Below, piece after piece: positions 23,703 through 32,243 of a stretch of 64,000 bases of DNA (position 1 is the stretch's first letter; each line of letters starts with the position of its first letter). The notes below the pieces were generated by a model, which saw only the letters and a program-made list of their open reading frames with translations, had not been told where the DNA came from and did no database searches. The translations under genes were made by a program, and so were the position numbers. This DNA comes from JACPDI01 sp035463475 (lineage in GTDB: Bacteria; Acidobacteriota; Vicinamibacteria; Vicinamibacterales; 2-12-FULL-66-21): contig DATHTE010000072.1 of the NCBI GenBank assembly GCA_035463475.1, positions 62,001 through 126,000 of the forward strand, read 5' to 3'.

Positions 23703-26213
23703 ATGCCCATGACGTTCCAACAGGACCTCCGGTATGCCCTGCGTTCGCTCCGCCGGACGTCCGGCTTCACCGCCATCGTGGTGCTCACCCTGGGGCTCGG
23801 TATCGGTTCGAACACGGCGATCTTCTCGCTCGCCGACCAGATGCTGCTGCGGATGCTGCCGGTGCATCGGCCCGACGAGCTGGTCACGCTGGACGGACCC
23901 GGCGCGTTCAGGGGGCGCACCTTCAACCGGGCGACGTTCTCGTACCCGATGTACAGGGATTTCCGCGACAAGAACGCCGTGTTCGCGGGCGTGATCGGCC
24001 GTTTTCCGTCGGCCGTCACGTTCACGTACGACGGCCAGCCGGAGCGCGTTACGGGCGAGCTCGTGACGGGAAACTACTTCGACGTGCTCGGCGTGCGGCC
24101 GGCGCTCGGCCGGCTGTTCACGACGGCGGACGATCGCACGCCCGGCGCGCATCCGGTGGCCGTGCTCAGCCACGGGTTCTGGAAGCGGCGATTCGGCCTC
24201 GATGCGTCCATTCTCAACAAGCCCGTGTCGATCAACGGCCATCCGATGACGATCGTGGGCGTGACGCAGGCTGGGTTCAGCGGGCTCGTCCTTGGAGAAT
24301 CCCCTGACGTCATGGTGCCGATCATGATGAAGCCGCAGATGACGCCGACGTGGAGCGACCTGGACAACCGGCAATCCCGCTGGCTCAACGTGGTGGCCCG
24401 GCTGAAGCCCGGCATCAGCATCGAACAGGCACGCGCCGCGATGAACGTCCTCTACCGGCAGATCAACGAGCAGGAGATCAAGGAGGCCCGCTCCCCGTCG
24501 CCGACGTTCGCAAAGCGCTTCGTCGAGAAGACGCTGGTCATCGAGCCCGCCGGACGCGGCCCCAACATCGGCACGCGGCGCGACGCCGCGACGCCGCTCT
24601 TCGTCATGTTCGGCATGGTCGGGGTCGTTCTGCTAATCGCGTGCGCGAACGTGGCCAATCTGTTGATCGCCAAGCTGACGGCGCGACAGAAGGAGATCGC
24701 GGTGCGCGCGGCGATCGGTGCCGGACGGTGGCAGATCGTCCGTCAGTATCTCCTCGAGAGTCTCGTGCTCGCGTTCGCCGGCGGCGTCGTCGGCCTCGCG
24801 ATTGCCTCGTGGACCACCAGCCTGCTCGTCGGCGCAATGCCCATTCAGGACGTCGTGCGGAGCCTGTCGGTCGCGCCCGATGCGCGCGTGCTCGTCTTCA
24901 CTCTCGCGCTCTGTGGCGCAACGGCGTTGCTCTTCGGGCTCGTGCCGGCGATCCAGGCCAGCCGTCCGGTGCTGACCAACGCGCTGAAGGACGACATCGG
25001 CACGACGAGCGGCGGGGCGAGGTCGGCGCGCGCTCGCAAGGTCCTCGTCGTGGCGCAGGTCGCGCTGTCGGTGCTGCTGCTCGCAGCCGCCGGTCTGTTC
25101 GCCAGGAGCCTGTACAACCTGCGCACGCTCGATCCGGGCTTCAAGATCGACCGCCTGCTCACCTTCTCGATCGATCCGACGCTCAGCAGCTACACGCAGG
25201 AGCGCACGCAGCAGTTCGCGGCGCGGCTCCATGAGTCGCTGCTGGCGACCGCCGGCGTCGCGGGCGCCACGGCCGCCGAAGTGCCGGCGCTCACCGACAG
25301 CACGTGGAGCATGACGGTGCAGATCGACGGCTACAAGCGCCGCGAAGACGAGAACATGAATCCCGTGGTGAACGGGATCGGCCCGCGCTACTTCGCGACA
25401 ATGGGCATCCCGCTCGTCGCCGGCCGCGAGTTCGACGAGCGCGACACGCTCGCGGCGCCGAGGGTCGCCATCATCAACGAGACGATGGCGAAGAAGTACT
25501 GGGGGAACAGCAGTCCGCTCGGCCGCCGCTTCGGGTTCGGCCCCGGCAAGCCGACCGACATCGAGATCGTCGGCGTCGTCAAGGACTCGAAGCACGCGAC
25601 GCTTCGCGAGGAGGTTCCGCGCTTCGTGTACATCCCGTACATGCAGAACGACTCGCTGACGGCGCTCACCTTCTATGTGCGGGCGAGCGGCGCGCCGCAG
25701 GGGGTGGTCGGCGCGATACGCGGCGCGGTGCAGCGCATCGACCCGGCGCTCCCCGTGTACGACGTGAAGACCATGGAGGTGCAGGCCCGGGAATCGCTGT
25801 TCGTCGAGCGCATCATGGCCGGGCTGTCGGTGGCCTTCGGCGTGCTCGCGACGTTGCTCGCGGCGGTGGGTCTCTATGGCGTGATGTCGTACACGGTGGC
25901 GCGCCGCGTCCGTGAGATTGGCATCCGCATGGCGCTCGGCGCGGACCGCGGCCGGGTCTTCGGCCTGATTCTCCGGGAGGTCGGCGTGATGGCCGTCGCC
26001 GGGATCGTGGCCGGACTTGCCGCAACGGCAGCGCTCGTCAAGGTGATGGGATCGCAGGTGGCCGAGCGAATGCTCTTCGGACTCTCGGCGGCCGACCCCG
26101 CCACCATTGCCGTGACAACGACCGTTCTGGCGTTGGTGGCGCTGCTGGCGGGGTTCGTGCCCGCCCGGCGCGCGACCGGCATCGATCCCATGCGCGCGTT
26201 GCGGGCGGAGTAG
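23703..26213 (+). CDS. ADOP-family ABC permease (MacB/FtsX domains duplicated), copy 1
   Basis: 836 residues. The N-terminus DLRYALRSLRRTSGFTAIVVLTLGLGIGSNTAIF is the ADOP signature: a cytosolic amphipathic stretch, then TM1. A periplasmic MacB-PCD domain, three FtsX TMs (around GMVGVVLLIACANVANLL, LLESLVLAFAGGVVGLAI and VFTLALCGATALLFGLVP), a fourth TM near 440, a second periplasmic domain and a second FtsX triplet (RVREIGIRMALGADRGRVF) follow. No partner ATPase is encoded nearby. ADOPs are numerous in acidobacteria; roles in export of peptides or lipids are supposed, not shown. Its stop is immediately followed by the long inverted repeat at 26214. Confidence 0.92.
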   Translation: MPMTFQQDLRYALRSLRRTSGFTAIVVLTLGLGIGSNTAIFSLADQMLLRMLPVHRPDELVTLDGPGAFRGRTFNRATFSYPMYRDFRDKNAVFAGVIGRFPSAVTFTYDGQPERVTGELVTGNYFDVLGVRPALGRLFTTADDRTPGAHPVAVLSHGFWKRRFGLDASILNKPVSINGHPMTIVGVTQAGFSGLVLGESPDVMVPIMMKPQMTPTWSDLDNRQSRWLNVVARLKPGISIEQARAAMNVLYRQINEQEIKEARSPSPTFAKRFVEKTLVIEPAGRGPNIGTRRDAATPLFVMFGMVGVVLLIACANVANLLIAKLTARQKEIAVRAAIGAGRWQIVRQYLLESLVLAFAGGVVGLAIASWTTSLLVGAMPIQDVVRSLSVAPDARVLVFTLALCGATALLFGLVPAIQASRPVLTNALKDDIGTTSGGARSARARKVLVVAQVALSVLLLAAAGLFARSLYNLRTLDPGFKIDRLLTFSIDPTLSSYTQERTQQFAARLHESLLATAGVAGATAAEVPALTDSTWSMTVQIDGYKRREDENMNPVVNGIGPRYFATMGIPLVAGREFDERDTLAAPRVAIINETMAKKYWGNSSPLGRRFGFGPGKPTDIEIVGVVKDSKHATLREEVPRFVYIPYMQNDSLTALTFYVRASGAPQGVVGAIRGAVQRIDPALPVYDVKTMEVQARESLFVERIMAGLSVAFGVLATLLAAVGLYGVMSYTVARRVREIGIRMALGADRGRVFGLILREVGVMAVAGIVAGLAATAALVKVMGSQVAERMLFGLSAADPATIAVTTTVLALVALLAGFVPARRATGIDPMRALRAE

Positions 26214-26328
26214 CTGGGATGGGAAATTGGGGTCAGACCCCATTATTACGTAAAGCGTAAGCGCGGCGTCGCCCTATGCGCTTACGTCTTACGTAAAAAT
26301 GGGGTCTGACCCCAATTTCCCATCCCAG
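26214..26328. repeat. Long inverted repeat with GGGGTCAGACCCC palindromes
   Basis: Two 51-base arms (26214-26264 and 26278-26328) match as inverted repeats with 3 mismatches around a 13-base loop. Each arm itself contains the palindrome GGGGTC(A/T)GACCCC and a TTACGTAA block. It lies right after the ADOP stop and runs 47 bp into the convergent amidohydrolase gene. The shape fits a REP/MITE-type element mobilised in trans, such as by a REP-associated transposase, but none is in the window. Confidence 0.85.
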
Positions 26329-27667
26329 ACCTGACCCCACCGGAATCCAGCCGCCGCTGAATTTCTTCCTTCGGCATCCACCGGCCACCGAGCATCACCC
26401 CGGAGATCCTGCGCGTGTTCGTGATGTCGGTGAGCGGGTTACCGTCGATCAGCACGAGGTCAGCGCGCCGGCCGACCGCGATCCGGCCCGTTCGATCGCT
26501 CGTGCCGAAGAACCTGGCGACGTTGGTCGTGCCCGTCTCGAGCGCCTGATACGGCGTGAGCCCGGAGGCCACCATCAACTCGAGCTCGCGGTGGGCCGAG
26601 AAGCCGGGAACGTTCCAGATCTGCGGCGCGTCAGAGCCGAGCGCGATCGGAACGCCGGCCGAGAACAGCGCGTGAATCAGTCTGCGGCGGAGCGCGATGA
26701 ACCGCTGCCGCTGCGCGGACGGCAGTTGCAGGAACTTTGCCTTGTTCTCGGACCATGACTTGATCTGCGCGGCGGTGGCGTACTTCATCTCCGGCCGGCG
26801 CGCCAGCGACTCCGCCGGTTCGTCCCCGACCGTCTGCTCGAGCAGCGTCTCGGTCGGCACCATCCAGGTGCCCGCCTTCTTCGTGGCTGCCACAAGCTCC
26901 GGAATCTTCTTCTCGTCCACGCGATCGACCAGGTTCACGCCGAACCACTCGGAGGAGGGCGCATCCTTCCCCGCCAGCGCCTCGACGTAGCCGTCCAGGT
27001 GATCGATGGTGAGCTGGCGCGCCTCGAGCGCGCGGTGCAGGCCGACAGCCGAAGGCACGTGACCGGCGAACCGGATGCCGAGCTTGTCGGCGGTCGCGGC
27101 CATCGCATTGAAGGTCTCGAGACTCAGTCCGGGATGGATCTTCAGAAAGTCGTAGCCCGCCTGCTTCTCCTCGGTCACAAGCTTGACGGCCGCTTCAGGC
27201 GTTGGCGCCGTGTTCCCGTTCAGCGAGGGGCCCGACGTGTAGAGGATCGGGCTGAAGATCTCGCCGCTCGCCGCGCGCGCGCGGAAGCCCAGATGTCGCT
27301 CGTGGCCGAGCATGCCGCGAATCGTCCCGATCCCGTTCGCCGCGTACATGAAGAGCGTGCGTTCAATCGCCGCGTCCGGCACGTTCGCCCCTGGGGGCAC
27401 GTGCGCGTGCATTTCGGCCAGCGCCGGAATCAAGTACTTGCCGCTGCCATCGACCCGCAGCGCGCCGGCCGGCACAGGCACGTCCGCCCCGAGCATGGCG
27501 ACTTTGCCGTCGCGGACGACCACGGTCCAGTTGTCGATGACGTGTTCCCTGTCCATCGGGATGACGCTCACGTTCGTGAAGGCCACGGTGGTGGGCGGCG
27601 ACGGCTGCCTGGCCCCCATCGCCACGCCGAGGAGCACGATCGCGGACGAGATCAAGAGCTTGCGCAT
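26282..27667 (-). CDS. Secreted amidohydrolase (imidazolonepropionase-like)
   Basis: 461 residues with a signal peptide (MRKLLISSAIVLLGVAMGA). AEMHAHVPPG gives the HxH metal pair, GYDFLKIHPG a likely bridging Lys, GHVPSAVG and TIDHLDG later His residues, and GSDAPQIW the final Asp. This is a complete binuclear-type active site. GRIAVGRRADLVLIDGNPL is the usual C-terminal strand. Family members hydrolyse cyclic amides or dipeptides; substrate unknown. The last 15 residues (SGMGNWGQTPFLRKT) and the stop are encoded by the inverted repeat at 26214-26328, so the natural C-terminus was probably replaced. Divergent from the amidase gene, 43 bp apart. Confidence 0.88.
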   Translation of the reverse strand: MRKLLISSAIVLLGVAMGARQPSPPTTVAFTNVSVIPMDREHVIDNWTVVVRDGKVAMLGADVPVPAGALRVDGSGKYLIPALAEMHAHVPPGANVPDAAIERTLFMYAANGIGTIRGMLGHERHLGFRARAASGEIFSPILYTSGPSLNGNTAPTPEAAVKLVTEEKQAGYDFLKIHPGLSLETFNAMAATADKLGIRFAGHVPSAVGLHRALEARQLTIDHLDGYVEALAGKDAPSSEWFGVNLVDRVDEKKIPELVAATKKAGTWMVPTETLLEQTVGDEPAESLARRPEMKYATAAQIKSWSENKAKFLQLPSAQRQRFIALRRRLIHALFSAGVPIALGSDAPQIWNVPGFSAHRELELMVASGLTPYQALETGTTNVARFFGTSDRTGRIAVGRRADLVLIDGNPLTDITNTRRISGVMLGGRWMPKEEIQRRLDSGGVRSGMGNWGQTPFLRKT

Positions 27668-27710
27668 GGGACGGGTAGTCTAACGCAGACTCTGGTATCT
27701 TCACCCCGCC

Positions 27711-29309
27711 ATGCTCTCTTTCCGCAGCGTCTCGCTCCTCATCACGCTCTTCGTCACAGCGCTCGTGCCTGCTGCGACAGTGCGACAGGAGGCTCCGGCA
27801 GCATTCGAACTGGAAGAGGCGGACATCCGCCGGCTGCAGGACTGGATGGCGGTCGGGCGACACACGTCGACGTCGCTGACGAAGCTGTACCTCGATCGGA
27901 TCCGAGCGCTCGACCAGGCCGGGCCGACCGTCAATTCCATCATCGAGCTGAACCCGGACGCCGCCGCCATCGCCGCCGAGCGCGACCGCGAGCGCAGCGC
28001 CGGCCGGCTCCGTGGGCCGCTGCACGGCGTCCCGATCGTGATCAAGGACAACATCGACACTGCCGATCGCATGATGACCACGGCCGGTTCGCTCGCCCTC
28101 GCCGGCGCCCCGGCGAGCCGCGATGCGTTCATCGTCGCCAGATTGCGGGAGGCGGGCGCGGTGATCCTGGGCAAGGCCAATCTCTCGGAGTGGGCGAACT
28201 TCCGGTCCACGAAATCGACGAGCGGCTGGAGCGCGCGCGGCGGCCAGACCAGGAACCCCTACGCGCTGGACCGCAACCCGTGCGGCTCGAGCTCCGGCTC
28301 GGGCGCCGCCGTCGCGGCCAACTTCGCGGCGGCCGGCATCGGCACCGAGACCGACGGATCGATCGTGTGTCCCGCCGCCGCGACGGGGATCGTGGGACTC
28401 AAGCCCACGGTCGGCCTCGTGAGCCGCAGCGGCATCGTGCCGATCGCGCACAGCCAGGACACGGCCGGCCCGATGACCCGCACCGTGTCAGACGCGGCGA
28501 TCCTGCTGGGCGCAATTGCCGGCGCCGATCCGGCCGATGCCGCGACGAACGCGGCCACGGGTCACCTTCAGGCGGACTACACTCGCTTCCTTGACGCGTC
28601 CGGGCTGCGCGGAGCGCGCATAGGCGTGGCGCGCGCCAAGGTCACCGGCTACAGCCCGCCTGCTGACCGCCTCTTCGAGCAGGCCATCGCCGCGTTGAAG
28701 CAGGCTGGCGCCGAGCTCGTCGATCCGGCGGACATGGCGTCGCTTCGCGACTACGACGACGACGAGTTCGAGGTACTGCTGTATGAGTTCAAGGCGGATC
28801 TCAATCGATACCTCGCGACGCGCAGCGGGGTTCCGATTCGCTCGCTGAAGGACGCGATCGCGTTCAACGAGCAACACCACGACCGCGAGCTGCGGTTCTT
28901 CGGCCAGGAGATCTTCTCGAGGGCCGAGGGGAAGGGACCGCTGAGCGACGAGCCGTACCGGAAGGCGCTCGCAAGGAGCCAGAAGCTCGCGCGCGACGGT
29001 ATCGACGGCGTGATGCGGAAGCACCGGCTCGACGCGATCGTGGCGCCCACAGGCGGGCCGCCCTGGCCCATCGACCTCGTGAACGGCGACCACTTCACGG
29101 GGTCGAGTTCGACGCCTGCGGCCGTCGCCGGTTACCCGACGATCACCGTGCCCATGGGAGACGCGTTCGGCCTGCCCGTGGGCCTCACGTTCATCGGGGG
29201 CGCCTGGAGCGAGAGCACGCTCATCCGGCTCGCGTACGCGTTCGAGCAGGCGACCAGGCACCGCAAGCCTCCGCGGTTACTGCCGACGGCGTCACTGGGG
29301 CCGGGCTAG
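27711..29309 (+). CDS. Secreted amidase (amidase-signature family)
   Basis: 532 residues. Signal peptide at the N-terminus ending near PAATVRQ. The amidase-signature triad is present: Lys112 (PIVIKDNID), the cis-Ser in CGSSSGSGAA (193-197) and the nucleophile Ser217 in TETDGSIVCPA. The enzyme would hydrolyse amide bonds in the periplasm; similar proteins are annotated as Glu-tRNA amidotransferase A homologues, but the signal peptide and lack of gatB/gatC rule out that role. The downstream neighbour, 8 bp away, is convergent. Confidence 0.93.
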   Translation: MLSFRSVSLLITLFVTALVPAATVRQEAPAAFELEEADIRRLQDWMAVGRHTSTSLTKLYLDRIRALDQAGPTVNSIIELNPDAAAIAAERDRERSAGRLRGPLHGVPIVIKDNIDTADRMMTTAGSLALAGAPASRDAFIVARLREAGAVILGKANLSEWANFRSTKSTSGWSARGGQTRNPYALDRNPCGSSSGSGAAVAANFAAAGIGTETDGSIVCPAAATGIVGLKPTVGLVSRSGIVPIAHSQDTAGPMTRTVSDAAILLGAIAGADPADAATNAATGHLQADYTRFLDASGLRGARIGVARAKVTGYSPPADRLFEQAIAALKQAGAELVDPADMASLRDYDDDEFEVLLYEFKADLNRYLATRSGVPIRSLKDAIAFNEQHHDRELRFFGQEIFSRAEGKGPLSDEPYRKALARSQKLARDGIDGVMRKHRLDAIVAPTGGPPWPIDLVNGDHFTGSSSTPAAVAGYPTITVPMGDAFGLPVGLTFIGGAWSESTLIRLAYAFEQATRHRKPPRLLPTASLGPG

Positions 29310-29317
29310 CGGAGCGA

Positions 29318-29740
29318 TCAGCGTTCCCGGTCGTATGCCATGCCGATGTAGTCGCGGTTCTGCTCCTGCCGCAGCACGAGCGTCGTGAACATGAACGTCA
29401 GCCCGAAGTGATTATCGGGTGGCTGCAGCTTGGTGACCGCGGGCTGCACGCCGAAGCGCACGTGCCAGTCGTACATCAGGAACCAGACCCCGGGTCCCAC
29501 GTCGATGTACTCGGGCCAGCGGTTCGTCGAGCGCAGGAACTCGAGCATCCTCTCGCGGACCGTGCCGACAAATTGCACGTCGCCCGCGAGGGGCGAGCGA
29601 CGGCTCGACTGCATCTCGCTCAGGATGTTCCGCAGGACGTCGGAGACCCTGCGGTCCTCGGCATCGTCGCGCTGGACCTCGCCATCGCCGAAGAGCGACC
29701 CGCTCATCATCCCGCCGGCCAACAGATCACGTCTTGTCAT
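29318..29740 (-). CDS. Small exported protein of unknown function with Tat-like signal
   Basis: 140 residues from ATG 29740 (29746 also possible). MTRRDLLAGGMMSGSLFGDG looks like a short twin-arginine signal, but the hydrophobic core is brief. The rest (DVLRNILSEMQSSRRSPL, RMLEFLRSTNRWPEYIDVG, WFLMYDWHVRFGVQP) is a compact alpha/beta sequence with a conserved-looking WYDWH-like block. I do not recognise a family. It is divergent from the ADOP gene at 29790, 49 bp apart. Confidence 0.65.
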   Translation of the reverse strand: MTRRDLLAGGMMSGSLFGDGEVQRDDAEDRRVSDVLRNILSEMQSSRRSPLAGDVQFVGTVRERMLEFLRSTNRWPEYIDVGPGVWFLMYDWHVRFGVQPAVTKLQPPDNHFGLTFMFTTLVLRQEQNRDYIGMAYDRER

Positions 29741-29789
29741 GAACATGATTCCTCCAACCGCCGCAGCGCCAATTCCGTCTAATCCCGTC

Positions 29790-32240
29790 ATGGATCGATT
29801 CATCCAGGACATCCGCTACGCCATCCGCAAGCTCGCACGCAGCCCAGGGTTTGCGGCGCTCACCGTGCTGACGCTCGCGCTGGGCATCGGCGCGAACAGC
29901 GCGATCTTCAGCGTCGTCAACGGCGTCGTGCTGAGGCCGCTGCCGTATCCCGAACCCGAACGGCTGATGTTTATCACGAGCCAGTTCCCGGGGCTCGGCT
30001 TCGACCAGTTCTGGGTTTCGGCCCCTGAGTTCATCGAGTTCCGGGACTGGAACCAGTCGTTCGACACCGTGGGCGCCTACAACGTGCGCGCGGCCAATCT
30101 CGGCACCGAGACGCCGAGCCGGCCGGTGACCGCCCTCGTCACGAGCGAGCTGATGCCGGCCCTCGGCGTGCGGCCGCGGTTCGGACGCCTCTTCACGTAC
30201 GAGGACACCCTGCCGAACGCGGAGGATGTCGCGATTCTCTCGTCGGAACTCTGGGAGCGCAGCTTCGGCGGCGATCCCCTCGTCATCGGCCGCACGGCCC
30301 GCATCGACGGCGTGACGACGCGCATCGTCGGCGTGATGCCGCCCGGCTACGACGTGCACGACGAGAAGGTCGAGCTGTGGCTGCCGCTCACGCTGAACCC
30401 GCAGAGCCCGGGCAACCGAGGCGGACATTTCCTGTACCTCGTGGGTCGCCTGAAGCGCGGGACCACGATGACCCAGGCGCGCGCGGATCTCGAGCACCTT
30501 CTGGCGGGCTGGGAGGAACGCGCCAGGGCGATGCACACGCCGAACCGCACCACGCACCGCTTTCGTATAGACGACCTCAAGGGAGACATGGTTGGGAACG
30601 TCCGCATGGCGCTGTGGGTGCTGCAGGGGGCGGTCGCGTTCGTCCTGCTGATCGCCTGCGCGAACCTCGCGAACCTCCTGCTGGCGCGGGCCGATTCCCG
30701 CCATCGGGAGTTCGCCGTGCGGACGGCGCTCGGCGCGGGTCGCGTGCAACTGCTGCGTCAATTCGTGACCGAAGGCCTCGTCATCGCCGCCCTCGGGGGC
30801 GCGCTCGGCGCCGCGCTGGCGGCCGTCGGGCTGCGCGTCCTGCTCGCGGCGTACCCGGACAGCATCCCGCGCGCCGCGGACGTGTCGCTCGACTGGCGCG
30901 TGTTGCTCTTCACGCTGGTCATCGCGGTCGTAACCGGCCTCGTGTTCGGGCTGGCGCCGCTCGTCCACCTGCGCGAGCAGACGCTCGGCCAGGCGCTGAA
31001 GGAGGGCGGCACGCGGGCGAGCGCGGGCTCGGCGCGCACGCGAACACGCTCGGCGCTGGTCATGGGCGAAGTCGCGCTCGCCGTCATGCTCGTGGTCGGC
31101 GCCGGCCTCCTGTTGCGCAGCTTCTGGAACCTGATGCAGGTGGACGCGGGGTTCGATCGTTCGCGGCTGACGACGTTCGGACTGGTGCTGCCCGAGGCGG
31201 CGTTCCCGGGCCCGCAGCGCAAGATCGACGTGTTCGGCCGGCTGCTCGCGCGGGTGAAGCAGATTCCGGGCGTGCAGAATGCGGCCGCGATGACCGGCCT
31301 GCCTCCTTCACGCCAGGTGAACGCGAACGACACCGACTTCGAAGGTCTGGCGCAGGTCGTCGGCGGACCCATCCACAACGTCGACTACTACAACAACGTG
31401 ACGGCTCACTACGTCGAGACGATGAAGATCCCCGTGTTGTCCGGCCGCTCGTTCCAGGACTCGGACGTCACCGGCGGACCGGTGGCCCTCGTCAACGACG
31501 CGCTCGCGAAGAAGTTCTATCCCGGGATGGATCCGGTGGGGCGCGGCATCCGGCCGTCGGGTGGGCCTAACTCGCGCCTGCCGTACGCGCGGATCGTCGG
31601 CGTGCTCAAGGATCTCAAACAGGGAGGGGTGGACGCGCCGGCGGGCACCGAGGTCTTCTTCCTCGCGGACCAGGGACCGCGTCTGTTCAACTTCGCGCCG
31701 CAGAACATGAACATCGTCGTGCGCTCCTCGCTGCCGTACGAAACGCTGGCGCCGCAGTTGCGCGCCGCGGTGGCCGAGATCGACTCCTCGCTGCCAATCG
31801 TCAGGATGCGCACGATGGAAGAAGTCTTCGCGGATGCCGTGGAGCGCCCGAGGCTGCTCGCGACGCTGCTCTCGACGTTCGCCGCTCTCGCGCTCCTGCT
31901 GGCGGCGGTCGGCACTTACGGCATCCTGTCCTACATCGTCGCCGAGCGACGGCAGGAGATCGGCATCCGGATGGCGCTCGGCGCGGATCGGCGCCGCGTT
32001 CTCGCGATGGTGCTGCGGCAGGGACTGACGCTCACCGTGATCGGGTTGGCCGCAGGATTTGCCGGATCGTTTCTGCTCAACAAGGTGCTGGCGTCGCTCC
32101 TGTTCAACGTGCGGCCGACCGACCCCGCGACACTCTCCGCGGTGGGCGGCATCATCACCCTGGCCGCCCTTGCCGCGACGCTCGTGCCCGCGCGGAGCGC
32201 CACACGCGTGGATCCGCTGGTGGTGCTGCGGGAGGAGTGA
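29790..32240 (+). CDS. ADOP-family ABC permease, copy 2
   Basis: 816 residues from ATG 29790, which gives the standard opening MDRFIQDIRYAIRKLARSPG before TM1 (ALTVLTLALGIGANSAIFSV). Two MacB-PCD/FtsX units follow; the first FtsX triplet includes FVLLIACANLANLLLARADSR, the second VAERRQEIGIRMALGADRRRV. Ends LVPARSATRVDPLVVLREE, the usual ADOP tail. It is convergent with ADOP copy 3, with only 3 bp between the two stops, so the two ADOP genes face each other. No ATPase gene adjoins it. Confidence 0.92.
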   Translation: MDRFIQDIRYAIRKLARSPGFAALTVLTLALGIGANSAIFSVVNGVVLRPLPYPEPERLMFITSQFPGLGFDQFWVSAPEFIEFRDWNQSFDTVGAYNVRAANLGTETPSRPVTALVTSELMPALGVRPRFGRLFTYEDTLPNAEDVAILSSELWERSFGGDPLVIGRTARIDGVTTRIVGVMPPGYDVHDEKVELWLPLTLNPQSPGNRGGHFLYLVGRLKRGTTMTQARADLEHLLAGWEERARAMHTPNRTTHRFRIDDLKGDMVGNVRMALWVLQGAVAFVLLIACANLANLLLARADSRHREFAVRTALGAGRVQLLRQFVTEGLVIAALGGALGAALAAVGLRVLLAAYPDSIPRAADVSLDWRVLLFTLVIAVVTGLVFGLAPLVHLREQTLGQALKEGGTRASAGSARTRTRSALVMGEVALAVMLVVGAGLLLRSFWNLMQVDAGFDRSRLTTFGLVLPEAAFPGPQRKIDVFGRLLARVKQIPGVQNAAAMTGLPPSRQVNANDTDFEGLAQVVGGPIHNVDYYNNVTAHYVETMKIPVLSGRSFQDSDVTGGPVALVNDALAKKFYPGMDPVGRGIRPSGGPNSRLPYARIVGVLKDLKQGGVDAPAGTEVFFLADQGPRLFNFAPQNMNIVVRSSLPYETLAPQLRAAVAEIDSSLPIVRMRTMEEVFADAVERPRLLATLLSTFAALALLLAAVGTYGILSYIVAERRQEIGIRMALGADRRRVLAMVLRQGLTLTVIGLAAGFAGSFLLNKVLASLLFNVRPTDPATLSAVGGIITLAALAATLVPARSATRVDPLVVLREE

Positions 32241-32243
32241 CGA

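Noticed and set aside
26214..26328. The long inverted repeat as a simple rho-independent terminator for convergent genes
   Set aside because: Arms of 51 bases, nested palindromes and intrusion into a coding region are far beyond terminator size, and there is no T-run. It may still stop transcription incidentally.
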